Shown: positions 8,959-18,154, numbered from the stretch's first letter. The stretch: DNA of 64,000 bases from Microbacterium sp. PM5 (GCF_003293595.1 NZ_CP022162.1:30345-94344), one strand, 5' to 3'. The notes: generated by a model not told the origin, from the letters alone. Numbers and translations: made by a program.

Positions 8959-9002
8959 CGGGCGGGCGGACTCGCGCGCGGTCGGGAGGCGGGGGCCACG
9001 TC

Positions 9003-9031
9003 TTGACGGAGGTTATGCGCATAAGTAAAGT
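9003..9031 (+). promoter_or_regulatory. Promoter with palindromic operator in the spacer
   Basis: TTGACG (9003-9008) and TAAAGT (9026-9031) are 17 bases apart. The perfect palindrome TTATGCGCATAA (9013-9024) fills the spacer; its central CG is typical of LacI-family sites, so the LacI regulator at 14134-15264, at the end of this operon, may bind it. Confidence 0.65.
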
Positions 9032-9073
9032 AGCCGTCGACACTGATGCGGGTGTCCCGTTCGAGGAGGAACC

Positions 9074-10336
9074 ATGAAACACGTCCGACTGGGAGCCGTC
9101 GCGCTCGTCGCCATCGGCGCACTCGCGCTCGCGGGCTGCGGCCGCGGAGGCGAGACCGCCAGCGCCCCCGACGCCGCCACGACGATCGGCAGCGAGCCGG
9201 CCACGGGCACGATCACGATGTGGGCGATGGGTGCGGAGGGTGAGGCGCTGCCCGATTTCGTCAAGGCGTTCGAAGACGCCAACCCCGGCGTCACCGTCGA
9301 GGTCACGGCGATTCCGTGGGATGCCGCCTACAGCAAGATCCAGACGGCCATCGCCGGTGGCACCACGCCTGACATCGCGATGATGGGCTCGACCTGGATG
9401 GCCGACTTCGCTGACGCGTTCCAGACCGTGCCGACCGACCTCGACACGTCGGGATCCTTCCCGGGCGCCGTCGCGTCGACGAAGGTGGGCGATCGGATGA
9501 CCGGCGCCCCCTGGTACGTGGACACCCGCGTGCTCTACTACCGCACGGACCTCGCCGCGAAGGCCGGCTGGACGAAGGCCCCCACCACGTGGGACGAGCT
9601 CAGCCAGATGGCCGCCGACATGCAGTCCAAGGCCGGCGCCGAGTACGGCATCCGCCTGCCGGGCGGCAACGACTCGTTCCAGGGCACGCTGTGGATGCCG
9701 TGGTCCAACGGTGCTTCGCTCGTCGACGGCGACAAGTGGACCGTCGACACCCCGCAGATGGTCGAGGCCTACGAGTACTACCAGAGCTTCTTCCAGAAGG
9801 GCATCGCCAACCCGGCGGCCGACCGCTCCTCGGGTGCTCAGGAGGCTGACTTCGTCGCCGGCAAGACCCCGATGCTCATCGACGGACCGTTCATGATCGG
9901 TTCGCTCGAGAAGGTCGGCGGTGCGGACTTCGCGAGTAAGTTCACCACCGCGGTGCTGCCCACGAAGGAGTCGTCGACGTCGTTCAGCGGCGGCGCGAAC
10001 CTCACGGTGTTCAAGAACTCGAAGAACGCGCACTCCGCGTGGAAGCTCGCCCAGTGGCTCACCGACCCGACCACGCAGGCGCAGTGGTACGAGAAGACCG
10101 GTGACCTGCCTGCCGTCCAGGCGGCGTGGAAGGAGCAGGCGCTCGCCTCGCAGCCGACGCTCGCCGCCTTCGGCACCCAGCTGGAGACCGCGAAGTCGGT
10201 TCCCGCCACCACCACCTGGGTTCAGGTTGCCGCCGCCGGTGATGCGGTGCTCGAGAAGGTGCGTTTGGGCACCCAGAGCCCTGCAGACGCCATGAAGGAG
10301 CTGCAGAGCAAGGCCGACGCCCTCGGAATGGGCTGA
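9074..10336 (+). CDS. Sugar ABC transporter substrate-binding lipoprotein
   Basis: A 420-residue type-1 extracellular solute-binding protein (MalE-like). Signal peptide with lipobox LAGC, Cys22. Family features include ITMWAMGAEGEALPDFVKAFEDANPGV near residue 50, GTTPDIAMMGSTW near 95 and APWYVDTRVLYYRTDL near 140. GAGGAGGA at 9063-9070 places the start at ATG 9074. It is the first gene of an operon with two permeases and a GH3 glycosidase, so the likely ligand is a beta-glucooligosaccharide. No ATPase gene follows; a shared MsiK-type ATPase elsewhere is expected. Confidence 0.9.
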   Translation: MKHVRLGAVALVAIGALALAGCGRGGETASAPDAATTIGSEPATGTITMWAMGAEGEALPDFVKAFEDANPGVTVEVTAIPWDAAYSKIQTAIAGGTTPDIAMMGSTWMADFADAFQTVPTDLDTSGSFPGAVASTKVGDRMTGAPWYVDTRVLYYRTDLAAKAGWTKAPTTWDELSQMAADMQSKAGAEYGIRLPGGNDSFQGTLWMPWSNGASLVDGDKWTVDTPQMVEAYEYYQSFFQKGIANPAADRSSGAQEADFVAGKTPMLIDGPFMIGSLEKVGGADFASKFTTAVLPTKESSTSFSGGANLTVFKNSKNAHSAWKLAQWLTDPTTQAQWYEKTGDLPAVQAAWKEQALASQPTLAAFGTQLETAKSVPATTTWVQVAAAGDAVLEKVRLGTQSPADAMKELQSKADALGMG

Positions 10337-10341
10337 TCGAG

Positions 10342-11295
10342 ATGACGCAGGCATCACTGGCCGCGACCGGGACGGCCGTCGCCGTCACCGGTCGCGGCCG
10401 TGGTCGCCGGCCCGGGTCCGCCCGCCGCCGGCGTCAGGGGTGGATCGCGTGGGGATTCGCGCTCCCGTTCGTCATCGTGTTCGCGGTGTTCATGATCGTG
10501 CCGATCGTGGGCTCGTTCGCGATGTCCTTCACCGACTTCCGGGCGCAGGACATCCGCTCCCCGTTCTCGGTGGACGTCGTCGGCCTCGACCAGTACGTCA
10601 AGGTGCTGACCGATCCCACCTTCCTGAAGTCCATGGGCGTCACGGCGACCTTCGTCGTCGTCGGCATCCCGGTGACGATGGCGGTCGCCCTGGCGCTCGC
10701 GCTGGCGCTGAACTCCGGGGGCGGGCGCATCGTGTCGTTCCTGCGGGTCGGGTTCTACGCCCCGGTGGTGACCAGCATCGTCGCCGTCGCGGTGGTCTGG
10801 CGCTACATCCTGCAGCCCGACGGGCTGCTCAACAGCGCGCTCGCGCTCATCGGCATCCAGGGGCCCGACTGGCTCAACGACACCACCTGGGCTCTTCCGT
10901 CGCTGATCGCGATGGCCGTGTGGCGCAATGTGGGAACGCTGATGGTGATCTTCCTCGCGGGGCTTCAGGCGATTCCGACCGACGTGAAGGAGGCCGCCAT
11001 GATGGACGGCGCCTCGGCCTGGCGGCGGCTGACCTCGGTCACGCTGCCCATGCTGCGCCCGACGCTCCTGCTCGGTGCTGTGCTCATCTCGGTGGGCTTC
11101 CTGCAGTTCTTCGAGGAGGCGTTCGTCATGACGCAGGGGGGACCGCTGGATTCGACCCTGTCGGTCGCCTATTACACGTTCAAGCAGTTCGGCTTCGGGC
11201 AGTACGGCGTGGCCTCGGCCGCCAGTTACATCCTGTTCCTCGCCATCGCACTGCTGAGCCTGCTGCAGTTCCGACTGCTGCGGGCGAAGGACTGA
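10342..11295 (+). CDS. Sugar ABC transporter permease, MalF-like
   Basis: A 317-residue inner-membrane permease, six predicted helices after a basic, arginine-rich N-terminus of about 30 residues. The EAA loop reads KEAAMMDGASAWRRLTSVTLP near residue 216, which contacts the ATPase. Starts five bases after the binding-protein stop, and the second permease follows after 12 bases, so the three are one operon. The C-terminal VAYYTFKQFGFGQYGVASAAS is common in MalF-type permeases. Confidence 0.9.
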   Translation: MTQASLAATGTAVAVTGRGRGRRPGSARRRRQGWIAWGFALPFVIVFAVFMIVPIVGSFAMSFTDFRAQDIRSPFSVDVVGLDQYVKVLTDPTFLKSMGVTATFVVVGIPVTMAVALALALALNSGGGRIVSFLRVGFYAPVVTSIVAVAVVWRYILQPDGLLNSALALIGIQGPDWLNDTTWALPSLIAMAVWRNVGTLMVIFLAGLQAIPTDVKEAAMMDGASAWRRLTSVTLPMLRPTLLLGAVLISVGFLQFFEEAFVMTQGGPLDSTLSVAYYTFKQFGFGQYGVASAASYILFLAIALLSLLQFRLLRAKD

Positions 11296-11307
11296 GAGGA
11301 CCTCGTC

Positions 11308-12174
11308 ATGACCGTATCCGTCACTGCGCGCCCTCGGCGCTCGGGGCGCCACCGTCGGGCCCTCACCGGACGTGCCGTCACCTACACCGTCCTGATCGTC
11401 GGGCTCGTCGTCTGGATGCTGCCGTTCGCCTGGATGCTGCTGGGATCCGTCAAGACCCAGGCCGAGATCCTGCAGCGCCCGCCGACCTGGTGGCCGCGCG
11501 AGTTCACGTGGGACAACTTCGCCCAGTGGTTCGGGCCGCTGGACATCGGCCGGTTCTTCACCAACAGCATCGTGGTGGCGCTGTTGACGGTGCTCGGCAA
11601 CCTCGTCTTCTGCTCGATGGTCGGCTATGCGCTCGCGAAGATGGACTTCCCGGGTAAGAAGGCGCTGTTCGCCGTCGTGCTGGTGACCCTCATGGTGCCC
11701 GGCGTCGTCACCTTCGTGCCGCTGTTCGTCATGGTGTCTTCGCTCGGACTGACCAGCAGCTACGCGGCGCTGATCCTGCCGTTCATCACGACCCCGCTCG
11801 GGGTCTTCCTGATGCGACAGTTCATGCTCGGCATCCCCGACGAGCTCATCGAGGCCGCACGCATCGACGGGGCCGGAGAGCTGCGCATCTTCGCCCGGGT
11901 GGTCATGCCGTTGTGCGGACCGCCGCTGGCGACCCTCGGCATCCTGACGTTCCTGGCCTCGTGGAACAACTTCCTCTGGCCGCTCGTCGCCGCCCAGACC
12001 GAGAACATGTACACGCTGCCGGTGGCCTTGTCGCTGTATTCGACGGGCCAGAACGCGACCGACTACGGCCTGCTGCTGGCGGGATCGGTGCTCGTGATCG
12101 CGCCCATTCTGCTGCTGTTCGTCTTCCTGCAGCGCTACTTCATCCAGGGCGTCGCCACGACCGGGCTCAAGTGA
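11308..12174 (+). CDS. Sugar ABC transporter permease, MalG-like
   Basis: A 288-residue permease with six helices and a short basic N-terminus. The EAA loop IEAARIDGAGELRIFARVVMP lies near residue 184; the C-terminus ends FLQRYFIQGVATTGLK, the standard MalG-type tail. It forms the membrane channel with the preceding permease. GAGAGGAC upstream of ATG 11308 serves as ribosome binding site. A GH3 glycosidase gene follows 32 bases later. Confidence 0.92.
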   Translation: MTVSVTARPRRSGRHRRALTGRAVTYTVLIVGLVVWMLPFAWMLLGSVKTQAEILQRPPTWWPREFTWDNFAQWFGPLDIGRFFTNSIVVALLTVLGNLVFCSMVGYALAKMDFPGKKALFAVVLVTLMVPGVVTFVPLFVMVSSLGLTSSYAALILPFITTPLGVFLMRQFMLGIPDELIEAARIDGAGELRIFARVVMPLCGPPLATLGILTFLASWNNFLWPLVAAQTENMYTLPVALSLYSTGQNATDYGLLLAGSVLVIAPILLLFVFLQRYFIQGVATTGLK

Positions 12175-12206
12175 GCCCTCGCCGACCCGCCTCGAGAAAG
12201 AGAACC

Positions 12207-14087
12207 ATGACCCCCGACCACCTCTGCGCCCCCGACGGCACCCTCTTCCGCGACCTCAACGGCAACGGGGTGATGGATCCGTACGAGGACCCGCGCCTGA
12301 GTGCCGACGAGCGCGCCGCCGATCTCGTTGCCCGCATGAGCCTGGAGGAGAAGTGCGGCCTGATGTTCCAGACCGTCATCGAGGTGGGCGAGGACGGCGA
12401 GCTGCTGGAGGCACCGGGGCGGATCTCGAAGTCGCCCACCTCGACGGTGGTGCTCGGAAAGCACATGACGCACTTCAACGTGCACGCGATCCGCTCCGCG
12501 CGGCAGGCGGCGATGTGGAACAACAACCTCCAGCTGCTCGCGACGCAGACTCCGCATGGGGTGCCCGTGACCATCAGTACCGATCCGCGGCACGCCTTCG
12601 TCGAGAACACCGGAGTCGGATTCGCCGCCGGGCCGTTCTCGCAGTGGCCGGAGGGACTCGGTCTCGCCGCGATCGATGACGTCGAGACGGTGCGCCGTTT
12701 CGCCGACGTCGCGCGTCAGGAGTACCGCGCCGTCGGCATCCGCGCCGCCCTGCACCCGCAGATCGATCTCGCGACCGAGCCCCGGTGGGGCCGCCAGGCC
12801 CAGACGCTGGGCCAGGATGCCGCACGGGTCGCCGAGTTCACGGCCGCCTATCTTCAGGGCTTCCAGGGCGACGAGCTGGGGCCTGACAGCGTCGCCTGCA
12901 CCACGAAGCACTTCCCCGGCGGCGGACCGCAGAAGGACGGTGAGGACGCGCACTTCCCGTACGGCCGCGAGCAGGTCTACCCCGGCGGCATGTTCGAGTA
13001 CCACCTCGAGCCCTTCCGAGAGGCGATCCGGCGCGGGACCGCGGCGATGATGCCCTACTACGGCATGCCGATCGGGCTGGAACGCCACGGGGTTCCGATC
13101 GAGGAGGTCGGCTTCGGCTACAACCGCCAGATCGTCACCGATCTGCTGCGCGGCGAGCTCGGCTTCGACGGGGTCGTCGTCACCGATTGGGAGCTCGTCA
13201 ATGACAACCACGTGGGCGATCAGGTGCTGCCGGCGCGCGCGTGGGGCGTGGAGGAGTTGTCGCCGAGCGAGCGGATGCTCAAGATCCTGGATGCCGGCGC
13301 CGACCAGTTCGGAGGCGAGGAGTGCGTCGACCTGCTGATCGACCTCGTCCGGACCGGGCGCGTCCCGGAGGAGCGCATCGATGTCTCGGCGCACCGCATC
13401 CTGCGGGTGAAGTTCCAGCTGGGCTTGTTCGACCACCCGTTCGTCGACCCCGACGAGGCCGAGCGCATCGTCGGCAACGCGGAGTTCCGCGCCGAGGGGG
13501 AGCGGGCGCAGGCGCGCTCGCTGACCGTCGTCGTCAATCGCGCCACCGCGGACGACGACCACCCCGTGCTGCCGCTGGCCGCGCGCTCGCGCCGCGTGTA
13601 CGTCGAGGGCTTCCGCGCGGAGGACGTCGCCGAGCTGGGTGAGGTCGTGGCCGATCCCGCCGACGCCGACCTTGCCCTGGTGCGCCTCGGCGCCCCGTTC
13701 GAGCCGCGCGACGATCTCTTCCTCGAGGCCTGGTTCCATCAGGGCTCGCTCGAGTTCCCGCCCGGGCGCGTGTACCGCATGCGACGTATCGCGCAGCAGT
13801 GCCCGCTGGTGCTCGTCGTCAACCTCGACCGGCCCGGCATCCTCACACCGTTTGCGGAGTTCGCGTCGGCGATCGTCGTCGACTTCGGCAGCTCCGCGCG
13901 CGCCGTGCTCGACGTGCTCACCGGCCGCGTCGCTCCCGAGGGGCGCCTGCCGGTGGAACTGCCGCGGTCGATGGATGCCGTGCGCGCCTCTCGCGAAGAT
14001 GTACCGTCGGATACGGGTGATCCGCTGTTCGCGGTGCACTTCGGTCTCGAACTGGCGGCACGGGTGGGAGAACGCGCCGACCGGTGA
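12207..14087 (+). CDS. Cytoplasmic GH3-family beta-glucosidase
   Basis: A 626-residue glycoside hydrolase family 3 enzyme without signal peptide. The N-terminal barrel has KHFPGGG at residues 234-240 and the nucleophile Asp327 in VVVTDWE; the C-terminal sandwich starts near residue 450. The N-terminus carries LNGNGVMDPYEDPRLSADERAADL, seen in a GH3 group related to exo-acting beta-glucosidases and xylosidases. AAAGAGAA precedes ATG 12207. Being intracellular and in the importer operon, it likely hydrolyses imported oligosaccharides to glucose. The acid/base residue cannot be placed by eye. Confidence 0.88.
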   Translation: MTPDHLCAPDGTLFRDLNGNGVMDPYEDPRLSADERAADLVARMSLEEKCGLMFQTVIEVGEDGELLEAPGRISKSPTSTVVLGKHMTHFNVHAIRSARQAAMWNNNLQLLATQTPHGVPVTISTDPRHAFVENTGVGFAAGPFSQWPEGLGLAAIDDVETVRRFADVARQEYRAVGIRAALHPQIDLATEPRWGRQAQTLGQDAARVAEFTAAYLQGFQGDELGPDSVACTTKHFPGGGPQKDGEDAHFPYGREQVYPGGMFEYHLEPFREAIRRGTAAMMPYYGMPIGLERHGVPIEEVGFGYNRQIVTDLLRGELGFDGVVVTDWELVNDNHVGDQVLPARAWGVEELSPSERMLKILDAGADQFGGEECVDLLIDLVRTGRVPEERIDVSAHRILRVKFQLGLFDHPFVDPDEAERIVGNAEFRAEGERAQARSLTVVVNRATADDDHPVLPLAARSRRVYVEGFRAEDVAELGEVVADPADADLALVRLGAPFEPRDDLFLEAWFHQGSLEFPPGRVYRMRRIAQQCPLVLVVNLDRPGILTPFAEFASAIVVDFGSSARAVLDVLTGRVAPEGRLPVELPRSMDAVRASREDVPSDTGDPLFAVHFGLELAARVGERADR

Positions 14088-14133
14088 GACGCACGCCAGA
14101 CGCTCCGGGCCGCCGATGACGAAGGGACAGCCG

Positions 14134-15264
14134 ATGAGTGATGCCGCCGCGCGCCGTCCGACGGTCTACGACGTCGCACAGGAGGCCGGTGTCTCGATCG
14201 CCTCCGTGTCGTTCGCCTTCCGACGCCCCGAGCGGATCAGCGAAGCCACGCGCGAGCGGGTGCTGGCCGCCGCGCGCCGGCTGGGGTACGCCCCGAGCGC
14301 GGCGGCGCGCGGGCTCGCGAACGGACGCACCGGCACGCTCGGCCTGCACGCGTTCGACCTCATGCTCGAGCGGGCCGACCCGCGCGACGTCACGCCCCCG
14401 CGGCCCGATGTACGGGCGCCCTTGGATGCCGCGTCGATCATCCCGTGGTCGCAGACCGACGACGAGACCCTCGCCGATCCGCGGGCGTTCCCGCTCTACG
14501 TCGATGAGATCCAGCGCGGCTTTGCGCTGGAGTGCTGGATGCTGGGGCGGCCGGTCATGCTCTCCAGCGGGTCGGACAGCGACGTGTCGGTCGCCGATAC
14601 GGCGGGCCGGGTCGACGGACTGGCCATCTTCCCGTCGCCGGTGCTGCCGACCGCTCTGCTGCGGATGCCCGCGACGATCCCGACGGTCCTGTTCAGCGTC
14701 GCTCCCGGCGACGATCCCCATCACCGCGTTCGCGTGGACAACGCCGGAGGGATGAGTGCGCTGATGGATCACCTCGTCGGCGACCACCAGTACGACGACG
14801 TCGCCTTCGTCGGGCGCCAGGAGGGATTCGACAACGCCGAACGCTTCCAGGAGTACCGGGCGTCGCTGATGCGGTGGGGTCTGCGTCCCCGTGACGAGCC
14901 GATCGACGGCACCGTGCGCGGTCCGCATCGGATGCTCGAGCAGCTCGGCGCGCTCCACGCCCGCGGCGCGCTGCCGCGCGTTCTCGTCTGCGCCAGCGAC
15001 CAGCACGCGCTCATGGCCCTCGATGCCCTCGCCGCGCTCGGCGTGCGCGCGCCCGACGACGTGGCCGTCACCGGGTTCGACGGCATCCTGGCCGGTCGGC
15101 TCAGCACACCGACACTCACGTCCGTGCGCCAGCCGATGGAGGCCATGGGACGCGCCGCCGCCCGCATCCTCGCCGGCACCGCCGGTGCGCTCCCGGAGGG
15201 GCAGACGCGCTTCGACGCCGTGTTCGCTCCGCGCCTGCTGATCCGCCAGAGCTGCGGATGTTGA
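14134..15264 (+). CDS. LacI-family transcriptional regulator
   Basis: A 376-residue regulator. The helix-turn-helix (TVYDVAQEAGVSIASVSFAF) and hinge helix (PSAAARGLANGRTG) occupy residues 9-63; the periplasmic-binding-like sensor domain follows, with VFVCASDQHALMAL-like and VAVTGFDGILAGRL segments. Start ATG 14134 is preferred over ATG 14116 because GAAGGGA lies 9-13 bases upstream. The stretch IIPWSQTDDETLADPRAFPLYVDEIQRG is an insertion not usual in LacI proteins. Last gene of the glycan operon; probable operator at 9013-9024. The protein ends SCGC. Confidence 0.9.
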   Translation: MSDAAARRPTVYDVAQEAGVSIASVSFAFRRPERISEATRERVLAAARRLGYAPSAAARGLANGRTGTLGLHAFDLMLERADPRDVTPPRPDVRAPLDAASIIPWSQTDDETLADPRAFPLYVDEIQRGFALECWMLGRPVMLSSGSDSDVSVADTAGRVDGLAIFPSPVLPTALLRMPATIPTVLFSVAPGDDPHHRVRVDNAGGMSALMDHLVGDHQYDDVAFVGRQEGFDNAERFQEYRASLMRWGLRPRDEPIDGTVRGPHRMLEQLGALHARGALPRVLVCASDQHALMALDALAALGVRAPDDVAVTGFDGILAGRLSTPTLTSVRQPMEAMGRAAARILAGTAGALPEGQTRFDAVFAPRLLIRQSCGC

Positions 15265-15315
15265 GCGCCCGTGTCGCGGGGCTGTCAGATTCCTATGGAT
15301 GCCGCCTGAGCCTCT

Positions 15316-15325
15316 GATTCTTGGC
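15316..15325 (+). promoter_or_regulatory. Possible response-regulator half-site
   Basis: GATTCTTGGC stands 34-43 bases before the ferric-reductase-like gene; the same ten bases are part of the direct repeat before the response-regulator gene (minus strand, 19854-19871). Only one half-site is clear here. Confidence 0.35.
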
Positions 15326-15358
15326 CTTGTCTCAGAGCCGGTCGACGACGCTCGACGC

Positions 15359-16774
15359 ATGACCACACAGGCCGCCACGCGATCCACTCCGCTCATCGCC
15401 GCGCCGCAGCTCGGCATCCGCTCGCGCCGCCCGCTCTGGCGGCTGCTCGCGATCGCCGTCATCTGGGCGACGAGCCTCTTCGTCGTCGCGCTCTGGATCG
15501 CCGGTGGCGCCGTGCAGGACCTGCGCGCGTGGGATGCCGACACCCTGAACACTCTGGGGCGGATCACCGGTCTCGTCTCGGCGAATCTGCTGCTGTACCA
15601 GGTGCTGCTGATGGCGCGCGTGCCGCTGTTCGAGCGAGCCTTCGGGCGCGATGCGATCACGCGGATGCACCGCTGGGTCGGCTTCTGGTCGTTCTGGCTG
15701 CTGCTGGCCCACATCGCCCTGCTGGTGGTCGGCTACGCCGCCCAGGCCGGTGTCAACGTGATCGCCCAGCTGTGGGACTTCGTCTGGAACTACCCCGGGA
15801 TGATGCTCGCGACGGCGGGAACGGGCCTGCTGGTGCTCGTCGTGGTGACCAGCATCCGCCGAGCGCGGCGTTCCATGCGCTACGAGTCGTGGCACCTGCT
15901 GCACCTGTACGGGTACCTCGGTGTCGGGCTGGCGATTCCGCACATGCTGTGGACCGGCGCCGATTTCGCCGCCCATCCGCTCGCCGAGGTGTACTGGTGG
16001 GGACTGTGGGCGGCGACCGCCGCCGCGGTCATCGTCTTCCGCGTGGCGCTGCCGCTGTGGCGCTCCGCGCGTCACGACATCCGCGTCGTCGCCGTCGAGG
16101 CAGACGGGCCGGTGGGCGTCGTGGTCCGCATGCGCGGACGCGGCTTGGAGCGCCTCGGCGCCCGCGCCGGTCAGTTCTTCGTCTGGCGGTTTCTGGGCGC
16201 ACCCGGCTGGACGCGCGGAGTCCCGCTGTCGCTGGCGGCCGACCCCCGCCGCGGCGAACTCGTCGTCGCGGCCCGCATGGTCGGCGACGGGACGCGCCGG
16301 TTGGCGACTCTCCGCCGGGGCACGCGCGTGTTGATCGAAGGGCCCTACGGCGAGTTCACGGGCGAGGCACGGACGCGGCGGGGGATCGTCATGATGGGTG
16401 CCGGCGCCGGCGTCGCACCCCTCGTCTCGCTTCTCGAGGCCGAGCCGTATGCGCCCGGCGAGGCGATCCTGATCACTCGCGACCATGCGGCGGCCGAGTC
16501 GATGCGCGTGCGCGAGATCGAGCGCCTGGTCGCGCGCCGGGGCCTGCACCACGTGGCTCTGCACGGTCCGCGCCGTCGCGCCGGATCGACGTGGCTGCCG
16601 GTGACGTTCGCCGATGGGCGCGGTGCGGAGATGCTGCGGCGGATGGTGCCCGGCATCCACGATCACGACGTCTACCTCTGCGGCCCCGAGCCCTGGATGG
16701 CCTCGGTGCGTCGCGACCTGCGGGCTGCCGGGGTGCCGGCCGCTCAGATCCACAGCGAAGCCTTCGGCGTCTGA
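15359..16774 (+). CDS. Ferric-reductase-like transmembrane flavoprotein
   Basis: A 471-residue membrane protein. Residues 20-240 hold about six helices with histidines in pairs (MHRWVGFWSFWLLLAHIALL; ESWHLLHLYGYLGVG), the heme-binding pattern of ferric-reductase-like domains; the C-terminal half is an FAD/NAD(P)-binding reductase with GVPLSLAADP, MGAGAGVAPLVSLLE and YLCGPEPWM. The start ATG 15359 lacks a clear RBS; a longer frame from 15299 is possible but less plausible. It is followed by FMN-binding and ApbE genes, which suggests it passes electrons from NAD(P)H to a covalently flavinylated surface protein. Confidence 0.88.
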   Translation: MTTQAATRSTPLIAAPQLGIRSRRPLWRLLAIAVIWATSLFVVALWIAGGAVQDLRAWDADTLNTLGRITGLVSANLLLYQVLLMARVPLFERAFGRDAITRMHRWVGFWSFWLLLAHIALLVVGYAAQAGVNVIAQLWDFVWNYPGMMLATAGTGLLVLVVVTSIRRARRSMRYESWHLLHLYGYLGVGLAIPHMLWTGADFAAHPLAEVYWWGLWAATAAAVIVFRVALPLWRSARHDIRVVAVEADGPVGVVVRMRGRGLERLGARAGQFFVWRFLGAPGWTRGVPLSLAADPRRGELVVAARMVGDGTRRLATLRRGTRVLIEGPYGEFTGEARTRRGIVMMGAGAGVAPLVSLLEAEPYAPGEAILITRDHAAAESMRVREIERLVARRGLHHVALHGPRRRAGSTWLPVTFADGRGAEMLRRMVPGIHDHDVYLCGPEPWMASVRRDLRAAGVPAAQIHSEAFGV

Positions 16775-16793
16775 GTTCAGAGAGGACACCACC

Positions 16794-17330
16794 ATGAAGA
16801 GAATCGTCTACGCCCTGCTCGCGACCGTCAGCGGCCTCGTGCTGCTGTTCAGCTATCGCACCTCCCTTCCCGAGGACGCGGCCGTCGCCGCACCGCTGAA
16901 CGCGAATCGCACGGACGCCACCCGCGTCACCCCGGCTCCGGCGTCGCCGTCGGCCGGGACCTCGTCGACCACGACGACCGCCGGCGGGTCGAGTTCGAGC
17001 TCGTCGTCGGGGGCGACCTCTTCGACGACGACCACGTCGAAGAGCGGGCTCACCGACGGCACGTTCACCGGCTCGGCGGTCAACACGCGCTACGGGGCGG
17101 TGCAGGTGCAGATCACCGTCTCAGGCGGCGTGATCACCGACGTGCAGACGCCGGCCTACCCCGATCACAGCAGCCGCGACCGTCAGATCAACCAGGACGC
17201 CCTGCCGCAGCTGATCTCCGAGACGCTCTCGGCCCAGAGCGCGCAGATCGACATGGTGTCGGGGGCGACGTACACGAGCACCGGGTACCTCGACTCGCTC
17301 CAGTCGGCGATCGACCAGGCCTCGGCATGA
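16794..17330 (+). CDS. FMN-binding domain protein, membrane anchored
   Basis: A 178-residue exported protein. A short basic N-terminus and one hydrophobic segment (residues 5-20) lacking an obvious cleavage site anchor it; a serine/threonine-rich linker covers about residues 45-85; the FMN-binding domain follows, ending in SGATYTS where the threonine is the expected site of covalent FMN attachment. AGAGGACA precedes ATG 16794. The stop overlaps the ApbE start (ATGA), consistent with ApbE flavinylating it. It lies between the reductase and ApbE, so it is probably the extracytoplasmic electron acceptor. Confidence 0.9.
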   Translation: MKRIVYALLATVSGLVLLFSYRTSLPEDAAVAAPLNANRTDATRVTPAPASPSAGTSSTTTTAGGSSSSSSSGATSSTTTTSKSGLTDGTFTGSAVNTRYGAVQVQITVSGGVITDVQTPAYPDHSSRDRQINQDALPQLISETLSAQSAQIDMVSGATYTSTGYLDSLQSAIDQASA

Positions 17331-18124
17331 GCGAACCGAGCCGCCGGGCCTGGACGGCGGAGCTCATGGGCACGACCGCCAGCATCCACGTCATCGGCAG
17401 TCCCGACGCGTGCGCGGCGGCGACGGATGCCGCGGCATCCACCGTCGCGATGCTCCGCGAGCTGGAGGCGATCTTCTCGACGTACCGTGCGGACTCGGAG
17501 ATCTCGCGGCTGCGCCGCGGCGAGCTGAGCTTCGCCGACGCCGATCCGCGGCTGACGGATGTCGCCGATGCCTGCCGACGACTCGAGGAGGCGACCGGCG
17601 GGCGGTTCAGCGCCTTCTGGCGGGAAGGCTTCGATCCCACCGGCTACGTGAAGGGCTGGGCGACGGATGTCGCCGCGACGGCGCACCTCGAGCCGCTGCT
17701 CGCGATGCCCGGGGTGAGCGCCGTCGGCATCAACGTCGGCGGCGACCTGAGGGTGTGGACCGCGCCCGGCGCGCCCTGGTCGTGGACCGTCGGCATCGCC
17801 GACCCGGTGCGGCCGGGGGCGGCTCTGGCGACGCTGCGGGTGCGCAACGGCGCCGTCGCCACCTCCGGCACCGCCGAGCGGGGAGCGCACCTCGTCGACC
17901 CTCGATCCGGCATCGCGGTGTCTGCTGCGGTGAGCGCGACGGTCGTCGCGGACGACCTCACCACCGCCGACGTGTGGGCGACCGCCCTCGCCGTCGCGGC
18001 CGGCGAGGACACCCGGTGGCTGTGGGACGCGCCGCTGCGCTCGGCGATGACGGTCACCGACGCCGGTGTCCGTCGATGGGTCGCGGGCGTCGGCGTCGAG
18101 ACCGTCGCGGCGACCGCGGCCTGA
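17327..18124 (+). CDS. apbE: ApbE-family FAD:protein FMN transferase
   Basis: A 265-residue flavin transferase. Conserved features: MGTTASIHVIG at the N-terminus, FSTYRADSEISRL near 46, VKGWATDVAAT near 107, GINVGGDLRV near 132, VATSGTAERG near 178 and SATVVADDLTTADVWATAL near 205, including the metal-binding DDLTTAD. No signal peptide is seen, as in cytoplasmic or Ser/Tat-independent members of the family; how it reaches its substrate is unclear. Overlaps the FMN-binding gene by ATGA. Confidence 0.92.
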   Translation: MSEPSRRAWTAELMGTTASIHVIGSPDACAAATDAAASTVAMLRELEAIFSTYRADSEISRLRRGELSFADADPRLTDVADACRRLEEATGGRFSAFWREGFDPTGYVKGWATDVAATAHLEPLLAMPGVSAVGINVGGDLRVWTAPGAPWSWTVGIADPVRPGAALATLRVRNGAVATSGTAERGAHLVDPRSGIAVSAAVSATVVADDLTTADVWATALAVAAGEDTRWLWDAPLRSAMTVTDAGVRRWVAGVGVETVAATAA

Positions 18125-18154
18125 ACCCGCGACGGCGACCTCGGCCTGAGGCCG

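Noticed and set aside
18125..18154. Terminator between the converging ApbE and kinase genes
   Set aside because: Only a short imperfect stem (CTCGGCCTGAGGCCG) is visible, too weak to call.
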